DNA of 40,114 nucleotides from the NCBI GenBank assembly GCA_947311115.1, contig CAMZKE010000051.1, positions 1 to 40,114 on the forward strand, in the 5' to 3' direction. The position numbers and the translations under genes were made by a program. Source of the stretch: an uncultured Bacteroidales bacterium (GTDB lineage Bacteria > Bacteroidota > Bacteroidia > Bacteroidales > JAFGXI01). This document shows positions 7,175 to 16,801 of the stretch, piece by piece. The notes below the pieces were generated by a model. That model was not told where the DNA came from. It worked only from the letters and a program-made list of their open reading frames with translations, and did no database searches. How positions within the stretch are numbered: the first letter of the stretch is position 1; each line of letters starts with the position of its first letter.

Positions 7175-9580
7175 ATGATGAGAAAATTTTTACTTATGAT
7201 TGCATTGGGGTTGTTTTTTATAACTACAAATGCACAAACCGTTTACAAAGACTACATTGATGGTCAGGCTTATTTTGCTATAAGTCATCAACAGTATGTT
7301 GATTTAACCCAAGGAAATTTAGGAGATAAAAGTGTTGATTTAAACACTATAAATTCCTTTAACTTTTTAGATGCAATGTTTAAAAAGTATGATGTTACTG
7401 AGATTAAACAAATTTTTTCTAATGCTACAGAAGAAAAAATTAAACGAATTTTTAAAATTAAATTTGCTGATAAATCGCAAATAGATAACCTATTAGCTGA
7501 TTTTTCAAAAGTTGATGGATTATATAATGTTGAAAGAGTTCCATTATATCATACATTTGCTACTCCTAATGACCCATATTATGGAATGACATTTAGCTCT
7601 ACCTGTGATGTTCAGTGGTACTTAGATGTAATTAATGCTCCTGCAGCTTGGGATATTTCGTATGCTAATTCAAATGGTAAAGTTGGTATTGTTGATGGTG
7701 CTATTTTAAATACTCACGAAGATTTAAGTAATGCTGTAGTTCTTGCTTATGACGGTGAAACTGACTCAGAAGGCAGTTCTGCACCGCCATCTGCTACTTA
7801 TGAATGGTCTCATGGTACACATTGCTCCGGTTTAATAGGTGCTGAAAATAATAATGGAGTAGGTATTGCTTCTATTGGTGGTGGAGTTGCAATTTATGCT
7901 GCTAAAGGAGGACGTAATTCTGATGGTGCATTATATTATATAGCTGAAGGATTAAACTGGCAAGCGAATCAACCAATAAATGTTTTATCATTATCGTTTG
8001 GAGGAACAGGTTCTAGCCAAAACGAACAAGATTGGTACACATGGATGCACGATACAAAAGATGTTGTTATTCTTGCAGCTGCAGGGAACGATGGTACAAC
8101 TGAAGTTAATTATCCTGCAGGTTACGATAATGTAATTGCTGTTGCATCTACAAATTCAGATGACCAACGATCAGATTTCTCAAATTATGGTAGCAACTGG
8201 GTAACAATTGCTGCACCGGGTGGTTATTGCGACGGTAATATACCAATGTTTAGTACTACAGCCTCAACTCACGATTGGGGAACAGGTGAAGGTGAAATAC
8301 AATACGATGTAATGCAAGGAACCTCAATGGCAACACCATTAGCCGCCGGAGTTGTTGGTTTAATGAGAAGTTTAAACCCTGCATTATCTGCAACAGAAAT
8401 TGAAAACTGTTTATATAGTACTTGTGTAAATGTAGGCACTTTTGTGGCTGAAGGTAGAGTTGATGCAGCAGCTGCAATGCAATGTGTACAATCTACTTTA
8501 AATGGCGACCCAATTGCTAACTTTACAGGAACACCATTAAATGTTATTGAAGGTGGTTCAGTAAGTTTTACTGATAATAGTTCTGATGGCGGTAATGCAA
8601 TTACTTCTTGGAGTTGGTCTTTCTCTGGAGGAACTCCTAGTAGCTCTAGCTCACAAAACCCAACAGTAACATATAATACAGCGGGTACTTATAATGTTTC
8701 TTTAACAGTAACAAACTCTCAAGGCAACGATATTGAGACAAAAACCGGTTATATTACAGTTTCTCCTGAAGGAAATGCTTTTACTCTTGATTTTGAATCG
8801 AGTGCTGATTTTACAGGTGATTTTGACCCTTGGACAACTAATGATGTTGATGGTACAACAACATGGGGAATACAAGATGTGGATTTCCCTGGTGCTGGTA
8901 CAGCAATGTCTTTCATTGCATTTAACCCATCTAGTTGTACTCCAGCACAAACAGACCCTGCACCTCATGGCGGTAATAGATTTGGCGCCTGTATGGCATC
9001 GAACCCTAATAATGGACCAACTAATAACGATTGGTTAATTTCTCCAAAAGTACAGTTAGGTTCTAACTCTAACTTTAAAGTTTGGGTTAAATCTCATACT
9101 GATGAATATGGTTTAGAAAGATATAAAATAGGTGTTTCAACAACAACTAACGACCCTAGTGCATTTACATTTATTTCATCAGGCAGTTATGAGGAAGCTC
9201 CACTTACATGGACAGAAAAAACTTATGATTTGTCAGCTTATGATGGTCAACAAGTATATGTTGCAATAAATTGTGTGTCAAGCGATGCGTTTATTTTTAT
9301 GGTTGATGATATTAGTATTAATACAACAAGTACAGGAATTAATACATTATCAGAAAACAATGTAAACATTTATCCTAATCCTACAACAGGAATACTAAAT
9401 ATTACAGGTGTTGATAATTTTAATAAAATTCAAGTTATTGATATTAACGGTAAAATTGTTAACACAATTACTGATTATACAAAAACTATTAATGTAAGTA
9501 ACCTAACAAAAGGTAACTATATTATTAAAATTGTAACCGATAACTCAGTAATAACAAAAAGGTTTACTCTTATTAAATAG
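7175..9580 (+). CDS. Secreted S8 (subtilisin-like) serine protease with PKD domain, choice-of-anchor/cleaved-adhesin-like domain and T9SS type-A C-terminal sorting domain
   Basis: VGIVDGAI, SHGTHCSGLIGA, GTSMATPLAAGVV triad motifs; PKD (SWSWSFSGGTPSSSSSQNPTVTYNTAGTYNVSLTV); C-terminus NIYPNPTTGILNI...GNYIIKIVTDNSVITKRFTLIK. Start moved from 7097 to 7175 because signal peptide MMRKFLLMIALGLFFITTNAQ begins there. Confidence 0.92.
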   Translation: MMRKFLLMIALGLFFITTNAQTVYKDYIDGQAYFAISHQQYVDLTQGNLGDKSVDLNTINSFNFLDAMFKKYDVTEIKQIFSNATEEKIKRIFKIKFADKSQIDNLLADFSKVDGLYNVERVPLYHTFATPNDPYYGMTFSSTCDVQWYLDVINAPAAWDISYANSNGKVGIVDGAILNTHEDLSNAVVLAYDGETDSEGSSAPPSATYEWSHGTHCSGLIGAENNNGVGIASIGGGVAIYAAKGGRNSDGALYYIAEGLNWQANQPINVLSLSFGGTGSSQNEQDWYTWMHDTKDVVILAAAGNDGTTEVNYPAGYDNVIAVASTNSDDQRSDFSNYGSNWVTIAAPGGYCDGNIPMFSTTASTHDWGTGEGEIQYDVMQGTSMATPLAAGVVGLMRSLNPALSATEIENCLYSTCVNVGTFVAEGRVDAAAAMQCVQSTLNGDPIANFTGTPLNVIEGGSVSFTDNSSDGGNAITSWSWSFSGGTPSSSSSQNPTVTYNTAGTYNVSLTVTNSQGNDIETKTGYITVSPEGNAFTLDFESSADFTGDFDPWTTNDVDGTTTWGIQDVDFPGAGTAMSFIAFNPSSCTPAQTDPAPHGGNRFGACMASNPNNGPTNNDWLISPKVQLGSNSNFKVWVKSHTDEYGLERYKIGVSTTTNDPSAFTFISSGSYEEAPLTWTEKTYDLSAYDGQQVYVAINCVSSDAFIFMVDDISINTTSTGINTLSENNVNIYPNPTTGILNITGVDNFNKIQVIDINGKIVNTITDYTKTINVSNLTKGNYIIKIVTDNSVITKRFTLIK

Positions 9581-9587
9581 ATAACAT

Positions 9588-9682
9588 TTAATCTGTTTGG
9601 GTTTAATTCCCCGTTCCTTTGGACGTATAAAAGGATAGTATTCCAAACGATACCTTGTTCGCTTGCGGCGAAAAGGCTCATT
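9588..9682 (+). repeat. Family A REP-like dispersed element, copy 1
   Basis: TTAATCTGTTTGGGTTTAATTCCCCGTTCCTTTGGACGTATAAAAGGATAGTATTCCAAACGATACCTTG...GGCTCATT; near-identical to 29237-29331 and 31317-31412. Confidence 0.88.
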
Positions 9683-9687
9683 CTAAT

Positions 9688-9722
9688 AAAAAGCTACTAT
9701 TGCAATGCGATAGTAGCTTTTT
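9688..9722 (+). terminator. Rho-independent terminator downstream of the S8 protease gene
   Basis: AAAAAGCTACTAT-tgcaatgcg-ATAGTAGCTTTTT stem-loop with T tract. Confidence 0.8.
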
Positions 9723-9832
9723 ATATTTCATAATACCAATTAACAATAAATTGTTAATTAATAAGCTTAGTAGTATGTAAAACCGATATTTAATTTAGTT
9801 AATTTTACCTGATTAAACATATTTGTATAACT

Positions 9833-12800
9833 ATGCAAAATAGACTTTTATTAATAGGCTTTGTTTTCTTAACAGTATTAAGTTTCAATACTTTTGCTCA
9901 GAAAACTATTGTATATAACAATCCGAGTGTTATATATAACGAAGCATTAAATCTTTATAATAAGGAGAAATACACCGATGCTCAACAGTATTTTAAAAAA
10001 GCATTAGATATAAAAAATAAAAACTTTGTTTTTGAAAGAGCTAATGCTGAATATTATTATGCACGATGTGCAATGTTTTTATTTCATCGCGATGCCGATT
10101 ATTTAATACGTAAGTTTATTTCTAAACACCCCGAAAGTCGCTATTACCAAGAAGCTATTTTTGAAATGGCAAAATTTCAATATCAGAAAAAGAAATACCG
10201 TAAAGCATATAAATGGTTTTCACAGGTTGATAAATATTTGCTAACCAACGAACAATTAATAGAGTACAATTTTAAATACGGATATTCGCTATACATAAAA
10301 TCTAAATTAGATGAAGCAAGTTTTCATTTCTATGAAATTATAGATAGCACTGAAAGCGAATACAATTCGCCTGCTATATACTATTATGGTCATATATGTT
10401 ACGAGCAAGAAAAATATGAAACAGCATTAATTCAATTTAAAAAACTTGAAGAAGACGATTTATTTGCACCAATAGTACCGTATTATATAACTCAAATATT
10501 ATATATACAAGGTAAATATGACGATATTATTTGTTATGCACCAGACTTAATTGATGCTGTATCGGAAAAACGATACCCTGAAATTGCACGAATACTTGGT
10601 GAAGCATATTATAAAAAAGAACGATATAAAGAAGCGATTCCTTATCTTGAAATATATCGTGATAAGGGTTTAGATTATGATAGAGACGATAAATATGAGT
10701 TAGCATATTCGTATTATAAAACAGAAAATTATGAGAGTGCAATAAAGAATTTTAAAGGAGTGCTTTATCCAAAAGATGAGTTAGCTCAAAAGGCATATAT
10801 TGCTATGGCAGACTGTTTTTTAAAAACAGATGATAAACCGGGTGCAAGAACAGCTTTTTACGAAGCATCAAAATTAGATTTTGATAAAAAAACAGCTATT
10901 GATGCAATGTTTAACTATGCAAAACTTAGTTACGAGTTATCCGATTCACCATTTAACGATGCAATAAAAGCATTTACCGCATTTATTAATAAATATCCTG
11001 ATTCACCACGTACAGATGAGGCTTACACATATTTAAGTAAGGTATATTTAACTACTAAAAACTATCAAGCAGCAATTGAATCGTACGAACAAATTAAAAA
11101 TATTACTAAAGATATTGAGATTGCATACCAACGAATTACTTTTTTTAGAGGTATGGAGTTGGTTAAAAACAGAGCATATAGAGCTGCAATTCAGAATTTT
11201 GACAAATCAATAAATAATTCAAGCTTTGATAAAACAATAAAAGCACGTGCTTGGTATTGGAAAGCACAATCTTATTATAATATTAAAAGATACAATGATG
11301 CAGAACGAGGATACTCTACATTTATTACAACACCCGGTGCCTACTTGTTAACCGAGTATATGAATGCTCATTACGACCTTGGTTATTGTTATTTTAAGCA
11401 AAAAAAATATAAAAAATCGGAAAATTGGTTCAGGAAATTCTCGGATATGAATTCTGATAAAACAAGCGAAATGGTTAACGATGCAAATATTAGAATTGGC
11501 GATTGTTTGTTTATGCAGAAAAAGTACCAGTTTGCAGTAGATTTTTATGACAAAGCAATAACTATAAACAAACGAAACACCGATTATGCACTATTCCAAA
11601 AAGGTTTTTCGCTTGGATTATTAAAAGACTATAACAACAAAATTATTGTTTTAAGTACACTTGTAAACGATTATTCAAAATCTATTTATTGCGATGATGC
11701 CGTTTACGAAATAGGAAACAGCTATTTTGCTATGGAAAATAACGATATGGCAATCAGTACGTTTACTCAACTTGTCGACGATTATCCTGAAAGCCCATAT
11801 ATACCAAAAACATATCTTAAATTAGGATTACTATATTTAAACAAAGATAAACCGCAAGAAGCACTTGCTGCTTATAAAGCCGTTACCGAAAAATATCCGA
11901 ATTCGCCACAGGCAAAACCTGCAGTTGATTTAATAAAAAATATTTACACAAACGATTTAGCCGATGTTGATGGGTATATAAAATACACCAAAGAGGCAGA
12001 TATTAATATAAATATTACCGAAACACAGGAAGATTCACTTAACTATCGTACTGCCGAAAAAGTATATATGAAAGGCGATTGCGAAAAATCTAAAAAATTA
12101 TTTACAAAATATATAAATAAATTTAAAAACGGAAAATATTTATTAAATGCAAATTTCTACAAAGCAGAATGTAATTATCAATCGGGAGAAAGTGACGAAG
12201 CTCTTAAGTCTTATACCTATGTAGCATCGCAAGAAAAAAGTGAATTTACAGAAGAGGCACTTGTAAAAGCTACACAAATTGCATACTCCAAAGCTAAATA
12301 TAACGAAGCTATTAATTTGTACAAAAAACTTATAAAGTATGCCGATAACAAAAGTAATATAGCAAAAGCCAATGTTGGAATTATGCGTAGTTATTACAAT
12401 TTAAAAGATTACGATAATTCTGTAAAAGCAGCAATAAATGTTTTAAAAGACCCCGATATTTCTGATAATATGTATCGTGAAGCACATTATACAATTGCTC
12501 GTTCGTTTTACGAGAAAAAAGATTACAGAGGTGCATTTGACGAATATCAATTACTTGCCGAAGATGTTACAACCGATGAAGGTGCCGAAGCAAAATATCG
12601 TTTAGCCGAAATATATTTTAAAAACGGCGAAATTGATGATGCCGAAGCTGAAATAAACGATTTTAGAACACAAAACGCATCAAACAAATATTGGCTTGCT
12701 AAAGCATATATCTTATGGGCAGAAATTTTTAAAGCTAAAAACGATTATTTCTACGCAACAGCTACATTGCAAAGTATTATCGACAACTATGGCAATAAAA

Positions 12801-13027
12801 CCGATGGAATTGTAGAAGAAGCAACAAATAAACTCGTTTCTTTCGAAGATGAAATGGAAGAAGATGAAGATTTAGATGAGGCAGCCCAAGAAGATGTTTT
12901 ACAAGAAATAAATGAGATAGATAATCTTATTGATGATGATTCTACACCTGTTAAAGATGATGAAAAATCTTCGGTTGTAAAACCTGAGAAAAAAATAGAA
13001 GACAAACCTAAAACGGAAGTTGAATAA
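9833..13027 (+). CDS. Large tetratricopeptide repeat (TPR) exported protein
   Basis: Signal peptide (FLTVLSFNTFAQ), many TPR units (e.g. YNEALNLYNKEKYTDAQQYFKKALDI), acidic low-complexity C-terminus. Confidence 0.9.
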   Translation: MQNRLLLIGFVFLTVLSFNTFAQKTIVYNNPSVIYNEALNLYNKEKYTDAQQYFKKALDIKNKNFVFERANAEYYYARCAMFLFHRDADYLIRKFISKHPESRYYQEAIFEMAKFQYQKKKYRKAYKWFSQVDKYLLTNEQLIEYNFKYGYSLYIKSKLDEASFHFYEIIDSTESEYNSPAIYYYGHICYEQEKYETALIQFKKLEEDDLFAPIVPYYITQILYIQGKYDDIICYAPDLIDAVSEKRYPEIARILGEAYYKKERYKEAIPYLEIYRDKGLDYDRDDKYELAYSYYKTENYESAIKNFKGVLYPKDELAQKAYIAMADCFLKTDDKPGARTAFYEASKLDFDKKTAIDAMFNYAKLSYELSDSPFNDAIKAFTAFINKYPDSPRTDEAYTYLSKVYLTTKNYQAAIESYEQIKNITKDIEIAYQRITFFRGMELVKNRAYRAAIQNFDKSINNSSFDKTIKARAWYWKAQSYYNIKRYNDAERGYSTFITTPGAYLLTEYMNAHYDLGYCYFKQKKYKKSENWFRKFSDMNSDKTSEMVNDANIRIGDCLFMQKKYQFAVDFYDKAITINKRNTDYALFQKGFSLGLLKDYNNKIIVLSTLVNDYSKSIYCDDAVYEIGNSYFAMENNDMAISTFTQLVDDYPESPYIPKTYLKLGLLYLNKDKPQEALAAYKAVTEKYPNSPQAKPAVDLIKNIYTNDLADVDGYIKYTKEADININITETQEDSLNYRTAEKVYMKGDCEKSKKLFTKYINKFKNGKYLLNANFYKAECNYQSGESDEALKSYTYVASQEKSEFTEEALVKATQIAYSKAKYNEAINLYKKLIKYADNKSNIAKANVGIMRSYYNLKDYDNSVKAAINVLKDPDISDNMYREAHYTIARSFYEKKDYRGAFDEYQLLAEDVTTDEGAEAKYRLAEIYFKNGEIDDAEAEINDFRTQNASNKYWLAKAYILWAEIFKAKNDYFYATATLQSIIDNYGNKTDGIVEEATNKLVSFEDEMEEDEDLDEAAQEDVLQEINEIDNLIDDDSTPVKDDEKSSVVKPEKKIEDKPKTEVE

Positions 13028-13045
13028 ACTTAAAATAAAAGAATT

Positions 13046-14746
13046 ATGTACGCAAAAATATATATATCAATAATAATAGTTTTATTCACATTTTTTGGAG
13101 CAATGGCTCAACAAACTACAAAACGCTCTAATACAAAAGACACTCTAAAGTCTGATGTAATTGTTGTTCGTGCTTACGACCCAACAGTATCTGATGCAAA
13201 CAAAATAAATATTACTCCTAATATTAAAGACTCAACAAAAGTGGATGTAAAATTTAATTATTATATCGATGCCGAAAAAGCTGATGCTAAGTTTGAGGTA
13301 ATGCCAATAAAAGCAGCTAAAATCTTACCTGAGCCACTTAAAAAACTGTATCACAGCAACCTAACTGCAGGTTTTGGCAATTATTACACACCTTATGTTG
13401 AGTATAGCTACAATTCTTTACGGTCTAAAAAGAATAGTTATTCGGTTCATTTAAAGCACCTTTCATCAGCAGGAAAATTAAAATTAGATGGCTATGACGA
13501 GAAAGTTTTTGCAGGATATAGTAATAATTTGGCCGAAATAAATACAAAACATTTTGTTAGCCGTAATTCTACAGTTACAACGGGTGCATTTTTTAACCGA
13601 GATGTGTATCATAATTACGGTTTTTTGGTTGATTCGCTACCTGAAAATGTTGATAGCCTTCCTGCAAAAGAAGATTACAAACAACGATATTGGTCGGCTG
13701 GTGCAAATATTAGATATATGAGCAATAATGTTGACAGCAATCATTTTAATTTTAATACAGGTATTGCTTATAACTATTTAGAGAATTTGCAAAAAGGAAA
13801 CCAGCATACTATTGAGTTTGATGGTAATTTTAATCAATTTCATAAAAGAGAAATGTTAGGTGCCGATATTAATGTTGGCACATATAAATTTCAACAAGAC
13901 ACAATTGATAATTTACGTGTAAACATAGGTATTAAACCTTTTATTAATGTTGGAAATAAGAAATGGCACATAAAAGCAGGCTTAGATGTAATTGCTGATG
14001 TTTATGATGAGGCGGTAAACTATTATTTCTATCCTAATGTACATTTTGAATATAATATTGTTGAAACTTTTTTAACACCGTATATTGGTATTTATGGTAG
14101 AAACGATGTTAATCATTATTCAAAAATAATTAGAGAAAACCCTTACATTACAAGCAATTTAGTTACTCAAAACACAAATAATTTATTTATTGGTAAGGCT
14201 GGTTTTAGAGGTAAATTATCAAAAAGTTTATCGTACAATTTAGGTATAGACTACTCAATTATTAACGGAATGTACTTTTTTGTAAACGATACTAGCACAA
14301 AATACGACAATACTTTTACCGTTGAATACGATAATGTTGAGTTAACTACCTATACAGGCGAAGTGTATTGGGCAAAAACTAAAAAATTAAGCTTTACTTT
14401 AAGAGGAGAGTATTTTCAGTATAAAATGGATAGTTTGTTAAAGCCCTGGCACAAACCTGATTACGAAATAACCTTAACAACACGCTATAATTTACGTGAT
14501 AAAATACTTGTAAATTTCGATGTGTTTGCTATAAGTCAGCGTTTTGCAAAAAACATGTACGTGCCTGAAACACCTATAAAACTCGGTGGTACTGTTGATG
14601 TAAATCTTGGTATAGAATATAGGTACAACAAACTTATCTCGGCATTTGTTAAGTTTAATAATATAGCAGCAGTAAAGTATTATAAGTTTAATCAATATCC
14701 TACACAAAGGTTTAATATTATGCTTGGTTTAAGTTATTCGTTTTAA
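13046..14746 (+). CDS. Outer-membrane beta-barrel protein of unknown function (TonB-receptor/porin-like)
   Basis: Signal peptide, alternating beta-strand pattern, terminal aromatic residue (MLGLSYSF); 18 nt after the TPR gene. Confidence 0.75.
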   Translation: MYAKIYISIIIVLFTFFGAMAQQTTKRSNTKDTLKSDVIVVRAYDPTVSDANKINITPNIKDSTKVDVKFNYYIDAEKADAKFEVMPIKAAKILPEPLKKLYHSNLTAGFGNYYTPYVEYSYNSLRSKKNSYSVHLKHLSSAGKLKLDGYDEKVFAGYSNNLAEINTKHFVSRNSTVTTGAFFNRDVYHNYGFLVDSLPENVDSLPAKEDYKQRYWSAGANIRYMSNNVDSNHFNFNTGIAYNYLENLQKGNQHTIEFDGNFNQFHKREMLGADINVGTYKFQQDTIDNLRVNIGIKPFINVGNKKWHIKAGLDVIADVYDEAVNYYFYPNVHFEYNIVETFLTPYIGIYGRNDVNHYSKIIRENPYITSNLVTQNTNNLFIGKAGFRGKLSKSLSYNLGIDYSIINGMYFFVNDTSTKYDNTFTVEYDNVELTTYTGEVYWAKTKKLSFTLRGEYFQYKMDSLLKPWHKPDYEITLTTRYNLRDKILVNFDVFAISQRFAKNMYVPETPIKLGGTVDVNLGIEYRYNKLISAFVKFNNIAAVKYYKFNQYPTQRFNIMLGLSYSF

Positions 14747-14925
14747 ATAATTATTATATTTCTTGATGAAAATTAATTTATAGATGTCTCCTATATATAA
14801 AAGTATGAGCATCACATGTAAATAATAACTATTAACTCGATATGTTTTTCATATTTTAAAGTGTTTTTAAATAAAGGTATTTATACCAACTTAACAACAA
14901 AATACGCTATATAAATTACAATATA

Positions 14926-15684
14926 ATGATTGTATCCACATTCGAAAAAAGCAATAATAAACCTAATCGAATAATATCGCTTGTGCCATCAGTAACCGAA
15001 TTATTATTTTATTTAGGTTTGGGTAATAAAATTGTTGGTGTTACAAATTATTGCAAATATCCTGAAAAAGAAATTTATAATACAACCAAAATTGGAGGTA
15101 CAAAAACAATAAATTATGATGTAATAGAAAAGTTAAAACCAGATTTAATAATTGCTATAAAAGAAGAAAATACAAAAGAAGAGGTGTTAAAATTAGCTGA
15201 AAAGTATAATGTTTTCGTTGGCGACTTAACCGATTATAAATCTGCATTATCATTAATAATGCAAATTGCTAGTGTTTGTAGTGCAAAAGAACAAGCAAAG
15301 CAATTAGTTTTAGAAATAAACAATAAATTTGATAAATTAAATAACGATATTACTAAAACCTGTTGCTACTTAATTTGGAATAAGCCAATTATGACTATCG
15401 GAAATAAAACATTTATTTCGAGTATGCTAGAAAAAGCAGGTTTTAACAATATATTTTCATATTTGCAATCATATCCACAAATAACAGAATCAGATATTCT
15501 AAAAAAAAATCCTGAATATATTTTTCTTTCATCAGAGCCTTTTAAATTTACTGATAAGCATCGTAAAATATACCAAGAAAAATTTCCAAACAGCAAAGTA
15601 GTTTTAGTTGATGGCGAAATATTTTCTTGGTTTGGTAGTCGTATGCTTTTTGCTCCTGAATACTTTAACAAATTGTTGAAATAA
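14926..15684 (+). CDS. Helical-backbone metal receptor / BtuF-like periplasmic-binding fold protein without obvious signal peptide
   Basis: RIISLVPSVTELLFYLGLGNKIVGVTNYCKYP...KPDLIIAIKEEN; C-terminal SWFGSRMLFAPEYFNKL. Confidence 0.82.
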   Translation: MIVSTFEKSNNKPNRIISLVPSVTELLFYLGLGNKIVGVTNYCKYPEKEIYNTTKIGGTKTINYDVIEKLKPDLIIAIKEENTKEEVLKLAEKYNVFVGDLTDYKSALSLIMQIASVCSAKEQAKQLVLEINNKFDKLNNDITKTCCYLIWNKPIMTIGNKTFISSMLEKAGFNNIFSYLQSYPQITESDILKKNPEYIFLSSEPFKFTDKHRKIYQEKFPNSKVVLVDGEIFSWFGSRMLFAPEYFNKLLK

Positions 15685-15784
15685 ATATATCGCAAAATAA
15701 TAAACAACCAAATGTTAGTAAAATAAAGTTTGGTACAAAAAAGTTATTGTTTTAAGTTATATTTTTACACTTAATAATTAAAAT

Positions 15785-16801
15785 TTGGTCAAAATGAACT
15801 TTAAAATAGTTTCAATAATTTTAGCATTGCTTTTTTTGGTAACGTCTTGTGTTTCACCGCGATTGTTTAAAGATGAAAAGACGAGAAGAACCGAATCGGA
15901 ACAAAAAGTTGATGACTTAAAAGCAAGTAATAAAGATTTATCAGAAAAATATAACGAGGCTAAAGCTGAATTTGATAGAATGAAAGCTGATTATGATAAA
16001 ATTTTGGCAAATTCTGAAGCCTCAGATAAAAAATACAACGACCTAGAAGAGCGTTATGACAAACTAAATTCACAATACAAAAGTTTGGTTAAAGATGTTG
16101 AAAACAGAATTAAAAAAGGTGACTCGGAAACCCAAGCTTTATTAAAAAATATACAGAAAATGCAAAACGATTTGCAGGAGCGTGAAGATAAATTAAAAGA
16201 ACTGGAGGCATCGTTAAACGAAACCAAAAGAAGTCTTGATTTGCAAAAATTAGAGTTAGACCAAAAAAATGCAGATATAAATGCAAAACAAGCTAAAATT
16301 GACGAACTTGAAAAAATTCTTGCAGCCAAAGATAGTGCGTCAATGGCATTACGTAAAAAAATATCAGATGCACTAACAGGTTTTGAAGGAAATGGATTAA
16401 CTGTTGAGCGTAGAAATGGGAAAGTTTATGTTTCTATGGATGAAACACTATTATTTAAAACAGGTAGTGATAAAGTAAATCCTCGCGGAGTAAAAGCACT
16501 TGATAAACTTTCGGAAGCACTTGCTACAACCGATAATGTAAATATTTTGGTTGAAGGTCATACCGACGATGTAGGTGACGCAAATTATAACTGGGATTTA
16601 AGTGTAAAACGTGCTACGTCTGTAGTTAAAATTTTACTTAATAATAAAAATTTAGCACCTACAAAAGTAACAGCGGCAGGGCATGGTGAGTATATGCCTC
16701 TTGTTAAAGGTACTTCTGCCGAAGCTAGAGCCAAAAACAGAAGAACAGAAATAATTTTAGAGCCAAAATTTGATAAATTACTAGAATTAATAAATAACTA
16801 G
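15785..16801 (+). CDS. OmpA-family lipoprotein with long coiled-coil
   Basis: Lipobox LLFLVTSC; heptad-rich middle; OmpA C-domain (LLFKTGSDKVNPRGVKALDKLSEAL...VEGHTDDVGDANYNWDLSVKRATSV...NRRTEIIL). Confidence 0.92.
   Translation: MVKMNFKIVSIILALLFLVTSCVSPRLFKDEKTRRTESEQKVDDLKASNKDLSEKYNEAKAEFDRMKADYDKILANSEASDKKYNDLEERYDKLNSQYKSLVKDVENRIKKGDSETQALLKNIQKMQNDLQEREDKLKELEASLNETKRSLDLQKLELDQKNADINAKQAKIDELEKILAAKDSASMALRKKISDALTGFEGNGLTVERRNGKVYVSMDETLLFKTGSDKVNPRGVKALDKLSEALATTDNVNILVEGHTDDVGDANYNWDLSVKRATSVVKILLNNKNLAPTKVTAAGHGEYMPLVKGTSAEARAKNRRTEIILEPKFDKLLELINN

Noticed and set aside
8733-9038. 101-aa plus-strand ORF
   Set aside because: Out-of-frame inside the S8 protease gene; low-complexity Leu/Val/Met sequence typical of an alternate frame.
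12787-13005. 72-aa Ser-rich minus-strand ORF
   Set aside because: Antisense of the acidic (GAT/GAA-rich) C-terminal tail of the TPR protein.
15366-15707. 113-aa minus-strand ORF
   Set aside because: Antisense to the metal-receptor gene; no coding evidence.
16054-16329. 91-aa Ser/Phe-rich minus-strand ORF
   Set aside because: Reverse complement of the Lys/Glu coiled-coil region of the OmpA lipoprotein, which automatically gives Phe/Ser-rich shadow ORFs.
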